Shown: in pieces, positions 32,910 through 42,438 of the stretch
How the letters are laid out: each line of letters starts with the position of its first letter
Position numbering within the stretch: the first letter of the stretch is position 1
NCBI RefSeq assembly: GCF_000013885.1
Contig: NC_007964.1
Location: forward strand, 3,706,001-3,770,000
DNA length: 64,000 bases
Source of the DNA: Nitrobacter hamburgensis X14
GTDB taxonomy: Bacteria > Pseudomonadota > Alphaproteobacteria > Rhizobiales > Xanthobacteraceae
Direction of reading: 5' to 3'
The notes under the pieces: generated by a model
Seen by the model: the letters and a program-made list of their open reading frames with translations, nothing else
Told to the model about the DNA's origin: nothing
The model's database searches: none
Made by a program: the position numbers and the translations under genes

Positions 32910-35900
32910 ATGTCGTCCCAGATTCCACCGCCGTTTTCGGCTTCCTACGCTCCGGACGACCGGGCCATGGCGGCGCTCCTGCTCGCCGAGACGCGGCCGG
33001 TGCCCGAACGGGAAGCGCGGATCGATCGCACGGCGCGCGGCCTGATCGACGCCATCCGACGCAACGACGATCCACTGGGCGGCGTCGAGGACATGCTGCG
33101 CGAGTTTGCATTGTCGACCAGGGAAGGACTCGCGCTGATGGTGCTCGCCGAAGCGCTGCTGCGGGTGCCCGATGCCGATACCGCGGACCGGTTCATCGAA
33201 GACAAGCTCGGGCAAGGCGACTTCATCCATCACGAGACCAGATCCAGCGCCTTCCTCGTCAACGCCTCCGCCTGGGCGCTCGGGTTGTCGGCGCGGGTCG
33301 TCCAGCCGGGCGAGACGCCGCAGGGAACCATCGGGCGGCTCACCAAGCGGCTCGGCGTTCCGGCGGTGCGGGCGGCGACGCGGCAGGCGATGCGGCTGAT
33401 GGGCGGCCACTTCGTGCTCGGCGAGACCATCGAGGCGGCGCTCGAGCGGGCGCACGCGCACGCGGCGGGACACGCCCGCTATTCCTTCGACATGCTCGGC
33501 GAGGGCGCGCGTACCGCCGCGGATGCGGATCGTTATTTCAAGTCCTACGCCGCCGCGATCGAGGCGATTGGCCAATACGCCGGCGACAGGCCCCTGCCCG
33601 ACCGCCCCGGCATTTCCGTCAAGCTGTCGGCGCTGCATCCACGCTTTGAGGCGGTGAGCCGACAACGGGTGATGGCGGAACTGGTGCCGCGCGTCATCGA
33701 TCTTGCCGCGCGCGCCAAGGCGCACGATCTCAACTTCACGGTCGATGCGGAGGAAGCCGATCGGCTGGAACTGTCGCTCGACGTCATCGCCGCCGTCGCC
33801 GCCAATCCCTCGCTCGCCGGCTGGAGCGGCTTTGGCCTCGCCATTCAGGCCTATCAGAAGCGCGCCTCTGCGGTGATCGATTACATCGACGACCTCGCGC
33901 GACACCTCAATCGGCGGATGATGGTCCGTCTGGTGAAGGGCGCGTACTGGGACACCGAGATCAAGCGCGCGCAGGAACGCGGGCTCGACGGCTATCCCGT
34001 ATTCACCCGCAAGGCGATGACCGACCTGAACTACATCGCCTGCGCAAAAAAACTGCTGACACTGCGGCCACACCTCTTTCCGCAATTCGCGACCCACAAT
34101 GCCCTCACCGTCGCCACGCTTCTCGAACTGACTGACGGAGCCGACGACGGATACGAATTCCAGCGCCTGCACGGCATGGGCGACGCCCTCTACGCCAAGC
34201 TCGGCAAGGATCGTCCGGCCATCGCCTGCCGCACCTATGCGCCCGTCGGCAGTCATCGCGACCTGCTCGCCTATCTGGTGCGCCGCCTGCTCGAAAACGG
34301 CGCCAACTCCTCCTTCGTCGCAATGGCCTCCGATCCGCGAGTCCCGGCGGACACTCTGCTGCGCCGACCGGCCGATATCATCGGCAATGCCGACAATGCC
34401 GGGCATACGACGATTCCGCTGCCGCGCGATCTATTTCAGCCGGAGCGCGTCAATTCGCGTGGCATCGAATTCGGCGAGCGCGCGGCGCTGAACCGGCTGG
34501 TTGCCGACGTCGCTACCAAACAAACCTTGACCCTCACGGTGAAACACAGCGCGCCGGAGGACGTGGACCGCATTGTCTCTCTGGCGCGCGACGGATTTCC
34601 GTCATGGAGCCGCACACCGGCGGCTATGCGAGCGGCTGCCCTGGAGCGCGCAGCCGACTTGCTGGAACAACGGTCGGCGCATTTCATCGCGCTGCTGCAG
34701 CGGGAAGGCGGCAAGACGCTGGATGATTCCGTGTCGGAGGTCCGCGAAGCCGCCGACTTCTGCCGCTACTACGCCGCGCAAGGCCGCAAGCTGTTCGACA
34801 ACGCGCAGCCGATGCCGGGGCCGACCGGCGAGCGCAACACGTTGCGGCTGCGCGGGCGCGGCGTCTTTGCCGCGATCTCGCCGTGGAATTTTCCGCTGGC
34901 GATCTTTACCGGACAGATAACCGCGGCGCTGATGGCCGGCAATACGGTGGCCGCGAAACCCGCCGAGCAGACGCCGCAGATCGCGGCCGAGGCCGTGCGC
35001 CTGCTGCATGAGGCCGGCATCCCGGAAACGGCGCTTCACCTGATCCAGGGCGATGGCCCCATCGGGGCTGCGCTTGTCGCGCATCGCGATATCGCCGGCG
35101 TGGTCTTCACCGGATCGACGGTAGTGGCGCGGTCGATCAACCGCTCGCTCGCCGCCAAGGACGGCCCCATCGTGCCGCTGATCGCCGAGACCGGCGGCAT
35201 CAACGCCATGATCGCCGACGCCACCGCGCTGCCCGAGCAGGTCGCCGACGATGTCGTGACTTCGGCGTTCCGCTCCGCCGGGCAACGCTGCTCGGCGCTG
35301 CGGCTGCTGTTCGTGCAGGATGACGTGGCCGACCGCATGATCGAGATGATCGCGGGCGCCGCGCGCGAACTGAGGATCGGCGACCCGTCCGATCCCGCCA
35401 CGCATGTCGGCCCGGTGATCGACCGCGAGGCCAAACAGCAACTCGATGCGCATATCGCGCGCATGACGCGCGAAGGTCGCGTGCGTTTCGCAGGACAAGC
35501 GCCCGCGTCCGGCAATTTCGTCGCGCCGCATATCTTCGAACTGGCCGACGCGCGGCAACTGAGCGAAGAGGTGTTCGGACCGATCCTCCACGTCGTGCGT
35601 TATCGCGCCTCCGGCCTCGATGCGGTTCTGCAAGCCATCGACGACAGCGGCTACGGCCTGACGCTCGGCATCCACTCCCGCATCGACGACACGATCGAGG
35701 TGATCGTCGATCGCCTCCAGGTCGGAAACGTCTACGTCAACCGCAACATGATCGGCGCGGTGGTCGGCGTGCAGCCCTTCGGCGGTCACGGCCTGTCGGG
35801 GACCGGGCCCAAAGCCGGCGGCCCGAACTATCTCACCCGTTTCGCGACCGAGCAGACCGTGACGGTGAACACCGCAGCCGCCGGCGGTAATGCCGCATTG

Positions 35901-35918
35901 ATGACCGAAGAAGGGTAG
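32910..35918 (+). CDS. putA: PutA, bifunctional proline dehydrogenase / pyrroline-5-carboxylate dehydrogenase
   Basis: PutA oxidises proline to glutamate in two channelled steps. The 1002-residue protein has an N-terminal alpha domain, the FAD-binding proline dehydrogenase barrel (about 170-460; LVKGAYWDTEIKRAQERG and FATHNALTVA), and an aldehyde dehydrogenase domain (about 510-990) with FAAISPWNFPLAIF, IAETGGINAMI and catalytic C794 in SAGQRCSALR. It lacks the DNA-binding N-terminus of enterobacterial PutA and is close in length to the Bradyrhizobium enzyme (about 999). ATG 32910 is used; 32865 is possible. No LRP-type regulator (PutR) lies adjacent. Confidence 0.95.
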   Translation: MSSQIPPPFSASYAPDDRAMAALLLAETRPVPEREARIDRTARGLIDAIRRNDDPLGGVEDMLREFALSTREGLALMVLAEALLRVPDADTADRFIEDKLGQGDFIHHETRSSAFLVNASAWALGLSARVVQPGETPQGTIGRLTKRLGVPAVRAATRQAMRLMGGHFVLGETIEAALERAHAHAAGHARYSFDMLGEGARTAADADRYFKSYAAAIEAIGQYAGDRPLPDRPGISVKLSALHPRFEAVSRQRVMAELVPRVIDLAARAKAHDLNFTVDAEEADRLELSLDVIAAVAANPSLAGWSGFGLAIQAYQKRASAVIDYIDDLARHLNRRMMVRLVKGAYWDTEIKRAQERGLDGYPVFTRKAMTDLNYIACAKKLLTLRPHLFPQFATHNALTVATLLELTDGADDGYEFQRLHGMGDALYAKLGKDRPAIACRTYAPVGSHRDLLAYLVRRLLENGANSSFVAMASDPRVPADTLLRRPADIIGNADNAGHTTIPLPRDLFQPERVNSRGIEFGERAALNRLVADVATKQTLTLTVKHSAPEDVDRIVSLARDGFPSWSRTPAAMRAAALERAADLLEQRSAHFIALLQREGGKTLDDSVSEVREAADFCRYYAAQGRKLFDNAQPMPGPTGERNTLRLRGRGVFAAISPWNFPLAIFTGQITAALMAGNTVAAKPAEQTPQIAAEAVRLLHEAGIPETALHLIQGDGPIGAALVAHRDIAGVVFTGSTVVARSINRSLAAKDGPIVPLIAETGGINAMIADATALPEQVADDVVTSAFRSAGQRCSALRLLFVQDDVADRMIEMIAGAARELRIGDPSDPATHVGPVIDREAKQQLDAHIARMTREGRVRFAGQAPASGNFVAPHIFELADARQLSEEVFGPILHVVRYRASGLDAVLQAIDDSGYGLTLGIHSRIDDTIEVIVDRLQVGNVYVNRNMIGAVVGVQPFGGHGLSGTGPKAGGPNYLTRFATEQTVTVNTAAAGGNAALMTEEG

Positions 35919-36113
35919 TCAACGGCCACCGGGGGCAACCGCTCTGCCAAAAACGCTGCGTGCGGCGGGGACTGTGGCGAAGCCTCCGCATTCGCTCTAG
36001 CGAAGCAGCCATGGCCAAGCGAGCCCGAGTGCGATCAGGCCCAGGATGTCAAATCCCGAGGGACGAAATAGTTCCGGCGCGCTTTATCCGCCACGAGGTC
36101 GCGGAAACCGCCG

Positions 36114-37223
36114 TCAGCGCGAGACCACCAGACCTCTGCTGGTGACGACGACCCAGCGACCGTCCTGCTTGCGGATTGCATCGACGCGGCCTAGCCCGGG
36201 CACCGGATCGCCGGCATAGACCTCGTAGATACCGCCACGCCCTTCTATCAGCGCACCGCCGTTGGCGACGTCGCGCAATACCCAGCCCTCGACCGCGGGC
36301 AGACGCGCTATTGCCGGCTTCGCCGCCGGCAGCGGCACCGGCGTGGCAACAGTTGGAATCGACCCCGTCACGTTCGTCGCGGCGGCGGCCGGAGCGGCAA
36401 CCGACGCGGAGGAGGACACACGCTGCCTGTCCAGCGTCTCATTGAGCTTTGTCAACTTCGCCGCCGACTCGGCATGCGCCTTTTCGACCTTGTCCAGACG
36501 ATCGTTGACCTTGGCGAACTGACCGGCCTCGCCCTTGGCGGAGCGATCGATGCCCGTCTTCAGCGTGGCAACTTCGGACTCCAGCCGCGTGATCGTGGCC
36601 TCCATGGCCTGGGTGCGGCTCGCCATCGCCGACGACTGTTCACCGGCGACGCCGTGGCCGAGGCCGGATGTCGCGAGCGAGCCGCCGATCGCACCGGCAA
36701 TCGCCGCCAACACCGCGACCGCCGCAATTGCGGCGAGACGCCGCTTGCCGAACCGGCTCGACGCCTGCGCACCGCTGGCTGCCGCAGGGCCCTGATCGAT
36801 GGTCGCGCGATCCCATGATTGGTCGCGTGACGGCGCCACGATCATGATCTTGCCGGTTTCTCGCAGAGCGTCCGCCTTCGGAGCTTCAGCCTCAACCTTA
36901 GGCTCGATCCGGGGTGCCTCCGCCTTCGGAGCGTCGGCCTCAACCTTGGACTCGACCCGCGGTGCTTCCACCTTCGGAGCCTCAGCCTCAACCTCGGACT
37001 CGATCCGCGGTGCTTCCGCCTTCGGAGCCTCAGCTTCAACCTTGGGCTCGATCCGGGGTATTTCCAGCTTCGGCGCCTCGAGCTTGATGTCGTCGGGCGG
37101 CGGCGCAGACAATTCCTGCTCCGGTGCAAGTTCTGGAGATTCGGCGCTCGACGACATGTCATCCATCCCGGCGGATTTGTCACCGGGACCACTCTTGGTT
37201 CGATCAGACGAATGGTCGCTCAC
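36114..37223 (-). CDS. Single-pass membrane protein with charged 16-residue repeats and coiled coil
   Basis: The 369-residue product has a cytoplasmic N-terminus with four tandem 16-residue repeats (residues 59-122; unit EPKVEAEAPKAEAPRI; DNA 36858-37049), a membrane segment (about 158-182), a periplasmic coiled coil (about 200-260), an Ala/Pro linker, and a conserved-looking C-terminal domain (about 310-369) with GWVLRDVANGGALIEGRGG. The first repeat region resembles the Pro/Glu spacers of TonB-like or envelope-spanning proteins. Function unknown. The 195 bases between putA and its stop hold nothing recognisable. Confidence 0.6.
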   Translation of the reverse strand: MSDHSSDRTKSGPGDKSAGMDDMSSSAESPELAPEQELSAPPPDDIKLEAPKLEIPRIEPKVEAEAPKAEAPRIESEVEAEAPKVEAPRVESKVEADAPKAEAPRIEPKVEAEAPKADALRETGKIMIVAPSRDQSWDRATIDQGPAAASGAQASSRFGKRRLAAIAAVAVLAAIAGAIGGSLATSGLGHGVAGEQSSAMASRTQAMEATITRLESEVATLKTGIDRSAKGEAGQFAKVNDRLDKVEKAHAESAAKLTKLNETLDRQRVSSSASVAAPAAAATNVTGSIPTVATPVPLPAAKPAIARLPAVEGWVLRDVANGGALIEGRGGIYEVYAGDPVPGLGRVDAIRKQDGRWVVVTSRGLVVSR

Positions 37224-37433
37224 GTTAAAACCTCCAATAAAGGTTGACCATTTGGTAACTTTTCATTGCTTGCGAAATCGTTACCTTCGGGACCATTGCG
37301 GAAATTTTAGGATTTTTTCCGACTCACAAAACGGCTTAACCAAGACGGCAAAAGCGCCAACCTCATATCAGCGAGGCATCGCGTTGGAGCACGGCCCGTC
37401 CACGAAGGCTTGGGTGGCGCCCCCAGAGCCTTT

Positions 37434-37523
37434 CCGCTTCTGATAAAATCAGAAGCGGGGCTCTGTGTTTTTGATTTGCCGCGTTTTGCGAACCGGTATC
37501 CACTTCGCTCGAAAACGCTATAG
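37434..37523 (-). repeat. Dispersed repeat family A, copy A4 (short variant, reverse)
   Basis: Read on the minus strand the head is TATAGCGTTTTCGAGCG, two bases after the stop codon of the TPM gene ending at 37525. The central palindrome is shortened (AAGTGGATACCGGTTCGC) and the tail hairpin is CAGAGCC ... GGCTCTG with an inner CCGCTTCTGA/TCAGAAGCGG stem. The remaining 210 bases to the next gene's start (37223) show no clear feature. Confidence 0.75.
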
Positions 37524-37524
37524 C

Positions 37525-38022
37525 CTAAATCACCACCGGCGCATCCGGCAGTTCGTTCGGACCGGCCCCCTGCTTCGGGAAATGTTTTGCAAGTTGCCGC
37601 GAGACGGCTGCGATGCCCTCGACGACTCCGGCCTCGAAGCGGCCTCGCTTGAACTCAGCCTCCATCGCGACACAGATGGTCTTCCATACCGCCTCGCCGA
37701 CCCTGGCGTGAATGCCGCGATCGGCAACGATCTCGACATCGCGGTCAGCGAGCAACAAATAGATCAGGATGCCGTTGTTGTGCGCAGTATCCCAGATTTT
37801 CAGGTGCGCGAACACGTCGAGCGCCCGCTCGCGCGCCGGCTGATTGCGAAACAGGGGAATGCCGTCGAGCGCGCCTTCCACGGCAAACACCACCTGCCCC
37901 GAATGGGTCGTCTCGCCGGCGCGGATCGCCCGTTCGATGGCGGCCATCGCCTCTGGCGGCAAATGCTTTCGCACCCGCCAGCGATGCCCAAGCAGATGCT
38001 TGCCGATACGCCTGATATCCAT
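37525..38022 (-). CDS. TPM-domain protein without signal peptide
   Basis: A 165-residue soluble protein consisting of one TPM (TLP18.3/Psb32/MOLO-1) domain, recognisable from VVFAVEGALDG, RALDVFAHLKIWDTAHNNGILIYLLLADRDVEIVADRG and VWKTICVAMEAEFK. It has no export signal, unlike its neighbour. It starts 2 bases after the end of the secreted TPM gene, so the two are cotranscribed behind lemA. Its role is unknown; TPM domains have been linked to phosphatase or photosystem-repair activities in plants. Confidence 0.75.
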   Translation of the reverse strand: MDIRRIGKHLLGHRWRVRKHLPPEAMAAIERAIRAGETTHSGQVVFAVEGALDGIPLFRNQPARERALDVFAHLKIWDTAHNNGILIYLLLADRDVEIVADRGIHARVGEAVWKTICVAMEAEFKRGRFEAGVVEGIAAVSRQLAKHFPKQGAGPNELPDAPVVI

Positions 38023-38024
38023 GC

Positions 38025-38891
38025 CTACCAGCTCCCCGATGCGCCGCCGCCGCCAAAGCTTCCGCCGCCACCGCTAAATCCTCCGCCGCCGCCCGAGAAC
38101 GATCCGCCTCCGCGGCCGCCGCCGATCCAGGCGCCGCCGCCCCGGCCCGCGCCCGAGACAATCGCATCGCCGAGCAGCGTGAAGACGAAGGCAAGCACTC
38201 CGGCGGCACCCGAGACGACAAGCGATCCGATGAACAGCCAGGCCACCAAACCGACGATCCCCCCGACCGCCACAGAGCCGAACAGCCGGCCGAACACACC
38301 CCGGAATATCCCGCCGAGGACAAGCACGCCGACGATGACAAACGGATTGAAGAGATCCTCGATGCTGAAATTGTTCGCGTACTGCGCCTGCGGTTTCGGC
38401 GCAGGCAAGGGCTCGCCGTCGATCACGCGTAACATGCGATCCACACCGGCGGAGATGCCGCCGGCAAAATCGCCGGTTCGGAACTTCGGCACGATCTCTT
38501 CGTCGATGATCCGTTTCGAGGTGAGATCAGTCAGCGCGCCCTCGAGGCCGTAACCCACCTCGATCCGCAGCTTGCGGTCGTCCTTGGCGACGAGAAGGAT
38601 CGCGCCGTCATCGACCTTCTTACGGCCGATCTTCCATTGCTCGGCAACCCGGATCGAATACTGCTCGATGGTTTCCGGCTCGGTTGTCGGCACGATCAGC
38701 ACCGCGACCTGGCTGCCCTTGCGATCCTCGAACGCTTTCAGCTTCTGTTCGAGCGACGCCTTCTGATCGCTGCTCAGCGTCGCGGTCTGATCGACCACGT
38801 GCCCGGTCAAAGGCGGCACCGCGACATCCGCGAATGCCGCGCCGACCCAACACAGCATCAGCGCCAGCAGCGTCGCCTTCAGGGTGCGCAT
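38025..38891 (-). CDS. YgcG-type TPM-domain membrane protein
   Basis: The 288-residue product has a signal peptide (about 1-21, ending AFA), a TPM domain (about 30-150; VAVLIVPTTEPETIEQYSIRVAEQWKIG and RIEVGYGLEGALTD), two membrane segments (about 180-240) and a tail almost entirely of Gly and Ser with GGGxF units (about 250-288). This layout is the YgcG family, which is usually next to lemA, as here. ATG 38891 is used; a GTG three codons earlier is possible. A Gly-rich tail of this kind often follows a membrane anchor in this family. Confidence 0.8.
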   Translation of the reverse strand: MRTLKATLLALMLCWVGAAFADVAVPPLTGHVVDQTATLSSDQKASLEQKLKAFEDRKGSQVAVLIVPTTEPETIEQYSIRVAEQWKIGRKKVDDGAILLVAKDDRKLRIEVGYGLEGALTDLTSKRIIDEEIVPKFRTGDFAGGISAGVDRMLRVIDGEPLPAPKPQAQYANNFSIEDLFNPFVIVGVLVLGGIFRGVFGRLFGSVAVGGIVGLVAWLFIGSLVVSGAAGVLAFVFTLLGDAIVSGAGRGGGAWIGGGRGGGSFSGGGGGFSGGGGSFGGGGASGSW

Positions 38892-38912
38892 TACCGCCAC
38901 CGACCGCGCCGG

Positions 38913-39524
38913 CTACTTCGACGGCGCGGCCGGCGCCGGATTGAAATCGACCTTCGGCGCGGTCGAAATATCCTTCTCGTTGTCGACCGTGAAGTTCGGC
39001 TTGGTCTTGTAACCCAACGCCATGGCGGTCAGGTTGGTGGGGAACGAGCGGACGGTCACGTTATAGTCCTGCACCGCCTTGATGTAGCGGTTGCGCGCCA
39101 CGGTGATGCGATTCTCGGTGCCTTCGAGCTGGCTCATCAGGTCGCGAAACAGCGCATCCGACTTGAGCTGCGGATAATTCTCGGTGACGACCAAAAGGCG
39201 CGACAGCGCGCTGGAGAGTTCGCCCTGGGCGGCCTGGAATTTCTGGAACGCCGCGGGATCGTTGAGCACTTCCGGCGTGGCCTGGATGCTGCCGACCTTG
39301 GCGCGCGCGTTGGTGACGCCGAGCAGGACGTCCTTTTCCTGTTGCGCAAAGCCCTTCACCGAATTGACGAGGTTCGGCACCAGGTCGGCGCGGCGCTGGT
39401 ATTGATTGACCACTTCGGACCAGTCGGACTTGATCTGCTCGTCCTGCGACTGGATGGCGTTGTAGCCGCAATTGGTCAGGCTCAGGGTGGCGAGCGCCGC
39501 CAGTACCGTCAAAAACTTTCGCAT
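38913..39524 (-). CDS. lemA: LemA family lipoprotein
   Basis: The 203-residue product has a hydrophobic N-terminus with a lipobox-like LTNC (LATLSLTNCGYN), then the all-helical LemA domain: the diagnostic YQRRADLVPNLVNSVKG, a long helix pair and GYKTKPNFTVD. LemA proteins are membrane-associated with unknown function. AGGAGAG precedes ATG 39524. It leads the lemA-TPM-TPM operon, a conserved arrangement. Confidence 0.88.
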   Translation of the reverse strand: MRKFLTVLAALATLSLTNCGYNAIQSQDEQIKSDWSEVVNQYQRRADLVPNLVNSVKGFAQQEKDVLLGVTNARAKVGSIQATPEVLNDPAAFQKFQAAQGELSSALSRLLVVTENYPQLKSDALFRDLMSQLEGTENRITVARNRYIKAVQDYNVTVRSFPTNLTAMALGYKTKPNFTVDNEKDISTAPKVDFNPAPAAPSK

Positions 39525-39694
39525 CAGATCTCTCCTGCCCGGCAATCAAGACTGCGTTTTAAGAAAAAGCCGCGCGACCTCTTCGGCCGCGCAACCGGAA
39601 GAGTAGCAGATGTCGGGGCCGCGCCGGCCTGTCAATTCCCCCGTTCCTGGGAACCAGCCTGTCCGCAAACCTGCCGCTGCGTTATAGTTCAGGC

Positions 39695-40999
39695 ATGACC
39701 GTTACGGATATCGCGACGCGAACCTATAACCACGGCTGGCGCCTCGATCCCATCGTGCGCAGCCTGCTCGATACGGATTTCTACAAGCTTCTGATGCTGC
39801 AGATGATCCGGGAATTCTATCCGAACGAGCACGTCACGTTTTCCGTCATCAATCGGAGCCGCCACGTCCGCCTCGCCGAAGCGATCGACGAGGGTGAACT
39901 GCGCGCGCAGCTCGATCATGCCCGCTCTATCCGCTTCAGCAAGAACGAGCTGATCTGGCTCGCGGGCAACACCTTCTACGGCAAGACCCAGATGTTTTCG
40001 CCGGACTTCATCGATTGGCTGGCGACGTTCCGGCTTGGCGAATATGAATTGCGGAAGGTCGACGGCCAGTACGAACTGCATTTCCACGGTCCGTGGACCC
40101 ACACCACCATGTGGGAGATTCCGGCGCTCGCCATTCTCAACGAGTTACGGTCGCGCCAGGTGACCAAGGGTCAGGGCCGTTTCGCCCTCGACGTGCTTTA
40201 TGCGCGCGCCAAGGCAAAGCTGTGGGCCAAGGTCGAACGGTTGCGCAAGCTGGATGACTTGTGGCTGTCGGACTTCGGAACGCGGCGACGTCACGGCTTT
40301 CTCTGGCAGCGTTGGTGCGTCGAGGCGGCCAAGGAAGGACTGGGACCCGCCTTCACCGGCACGTCGAACGTTTTGCTCGCGATGGACAACGACCTCGAGG
40401 CCATCGGCACCAACGCACATGAACTGCCGATGGTCGCGGCTGCGCTCGCCGACGACGATACCGCGTTGCGCCGGGCGCCCTATCGTATCCTCGACCAATG
40501 GCGACACACCTATGGGGGCAACCTGCTGGTCGCCCTGCCCGATGCCTTCGGCACCCAGGCCTTTCTGCGGGACGCGCCGGAGTGGGTGGCGGACTGGACC
40601 GGATTTCGTCCCGACAGCCTGCCGCCGATCGCGGCGGGCGAGGAAATCATCAAGTGGTGGAAGCAGAAGAGCCGCGATCCCCGGGAGAAGCTGCTGGTGT
40701 TTTCCGACGGCATGGACGTCGATTCGATCGAGGAGACGTATCATCACTTTGCTGGCCGCGTGCGGGTCAGTTTCGGCTGGGGCACCAACCTGACCAACGA
40801 CTTCGTGGGATGTTCGCCCGACGGCACCGTCGACCTCGATCCGATCTCGATCGTCTGCAAGGTGACGTCGGTCAACGGCCGTCCTGCCGTGAAACTGTCG
40901 GATAATCCCGAGAAGGCGACCGGCGAGCCCTCGGAGATCGAACGCTACCTGCGCGTGTTCGGAAGCGCCGGCCGCGTCCGCGCTCCCGTTCACGTCTGA
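39695..40999 (+). CDS. pncB: Nicotinate phosphoribosyltransferase
   Basis: PncB joins nicotinate to PRPP, with ATP hydrolysis, to make nicotinate mononucleotide in NAD salvage. The 434-residue length is normal for the family. Landmarks are LLDTDFYKLLMLQMI near the N-terminus, LSDFGTRRRHGFLWQ, FTGTSNVLLA, the phosphoribosyl-binding VFSDGMDVDSI and SFGWGTNLTNDF. It is divergent from lemA with a 170-base gap, and convergent with the antiporter gene after 17 bases. Confidence 0.93.
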   Translation: MTVTDIATRTYNHGWRLDPIVRSLLDTDFYKLLMLQMIREFYPNEHVTFSVINRSRHVRLAEAIDEGELRAQLDHARSIRFSKNELIWLAGNTFYGKTQMFSPDFIDWLATFRLGEYELRKVDGQYELHFHGPWTHTTMWEIPALAILNELRSRQVTKGQGRFALDVLYARAKAKLWAKVERLRKLDDLWLSDFGTRRRHGFLWQRWCVEAAKEGLGPAFTGTSNVLLAMDNDLEAIGTNAHELPMVAAALADDDTALRRAPYRILDQWRHTYGGNLLVALPDAFGTQAFLRDAPEWVADWTGFRPDSLPPIAAGEEIIKWWKQKSRDPREKLLVFSDGMDVDSIEETYHHFAGRVRVSFGWGTNLTNDFVGCSPDGTVDLDPISIVCKVTSVNGRPAVKLSDNPEKATGEPSEIERYLRVFGSAGRVRAPVHV

Positions 41000-41016
41000 A
41001 CCGATGATGGCGCCCT

Positions 41017-42237
41017 TCAATGGGGCGCGTCGGGATGCCAGCCGACGACGGCCAGCATCACGAAAAAACCGACGACGTAGGCGACCGCGATGGGCCAACC
41101 GTTCCTGACCCAGGATCCCACCGATTTCGCCTCGGGGTACATGTTCGACAGCGCCACGCCCGCGGAAGAGCCGAACCAGACCATCGAGCCACCGAAGCCG
41201 ACGGCGTAAGCGAGAAATCCCCAGTCATAGCCACCCTGCTTGAGTGCCAGCGCGGTGAGCGGGATGTTGTCGAACACCGACGAAACGAAGCCGAGGCCGA
41301 GCGCCGTGGGCCACGACGCCGCCGGCAGTTTTTCCACCGGCATCATGGAGGCGGCGGTCACCAGCGCCAGAAGAAAGATCGTACCCTTGAAAGTCTCGGG
41401 CATGACCTTCCAATCCGGCGCACGCAAGAACGCCGTCAGCAAAATCGCCGCCCAGACGGCGAGCCCGAGCACGGGGAGCGTATCGAGCAGCGCCGGGAAT
41501 TTCAGGTTCGCGGTCACGTTTGCAACCAGCGCCGCAATCAGAATGGCCGCGACGATGAAGACCCTCGCGCCGTCCACACGCAGGCCGCTCGTGGCGTTCT
41601 TCACCACCGGCGACAAGCGATGCTGCCGCATCGCCGCCGGAACCGCGAAAATCACGAGCGCGACGATGGCCGCGACATAGGCTTCGAGGACACTGAGCGG
41701 GCTGATACCGTCAATCCACATCATCGTCGTCGTCGTATCGCCGACCACGCTTCCGGCGCCGCCGGCATTGGAGGCTGCGACGATCGCGGCCAGGTAACCG
41801 ATGTGCACCTTGCCCCGAAACACGTGGCGCGCCACCGTGCCGCCGATCAGCGCTCCCGCGATATTATCGAGGAAGCTCGACAGCACGAAAACGATGACGA
41901 GAAGGACGGCACCGCCTTTCCAGTCATCGGGCAACAGGGCCGGCACCTCATCCGGAATCCGGCTCTCCTCGAAGTGTCGCGACAGCAGAGCAAATCCCAT
42001 CAGCAGCAGGAACAGGTTGGCCAGCGTGACCCACTCGTGCTCCATGTGATGGCCAAGACCGGCCACTCCCATGCCGAATTTGAATCCGGTAAAGCCGATC
42101 TTGTAACTGATGATCACGGCAAGACCGATCAAAGCGATCGCGAGCGTATGCCGGTGAAACAGCGCAATGCCGAACAGGATAAACCCAAAGAGGATGAAAT
42201 CGAGGGGAATTCCAAGAATCAGAATCGGATCGGCCAT
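41017..42237 (-). CDS. NhaD-type sodium/proton antiporter (IT superfamily)
   Basis: The 406-residue protein has about eleven to twelve membrane segments and the ion-transporter superfamily motifs: LDNIAGALIGG and ASNAGGAGSVVGDTTTTMMW in the first half, and SSVFDNIPLTALALKQGGYDWGFLAYAVGFGGSMVWFGSSAGVALSN in the second. These are characteristic of NhaD, which exports Na+ (or Li+) in exchange for protons. The His-rich GLGHHMEHEW loop is notable and could sense pH, by inference. The 201 bases upstream show no obvious promoter or repeat. Confidence 0.82.
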   Translation of the reverse strand: MADPILILGIPLDFILFGFILFGIALFHRHTLAIALIGLAVIISYKIGFTGFKFGMGVAGLGHHMEHEWVTLANLFLLLMGFALLSRHFEESRIPDEVPALLPDDWKGGAVLLVIVFVLSSFLDNIAGALIGGTVARHVFRGKVHIGYLAAIVAASNAGGAGSVVGDTTTTMMWIDGISPLSVLEAYVAAIVALVIFAVPAAMRQHRLSPVVKNATSGLRVDGARVFIVAAILIAALVANVTANLKFPALLDTLPVLGLAVWAAILLTAFLRAPDWKVMPETFKGTIFLLALVTAASMMPVEKLPAASWPTALGLGFVSSVFDNIPLTALALKQGGYDWGFLAYAVGFGGSMVWFGSSAGVALSNMYPEAKSVGSWVRNGWPIAVAYVVGFFVMLAVVGWHPDAPH

Positions 42238-42438
42238 CGTGCTCCCAAATATTCAAACCGTCAGGATACAGACCTGACGACGGACTCACACCGGGCCGAA
42301 GGAAAGTGAAGACGGATCGCTATCGCAACGACATTCGATCGGTGTTCGCCTCGGACCGTGCGGCATATGATCCCATGCCGACCCGAGACCTCGATGGGTA
42401 ACGAGTCCGGCGGTTGCCGCCACCGAGCCGGCGGGCCG

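Noticed and set aside
32835..35789. Long minus-strand frames opposite putA (523 and 395 residues)
   Set aside because: PutA has intact catalytic motifs across the same bases, so these are antisense shadows.
36858..37049. CRISPR-like spaced repeats
   Set aside because: The 48-bp units are contiguous and lie in frame inside a coding sequence, with no spacers. No CRISPR array was found in the window.
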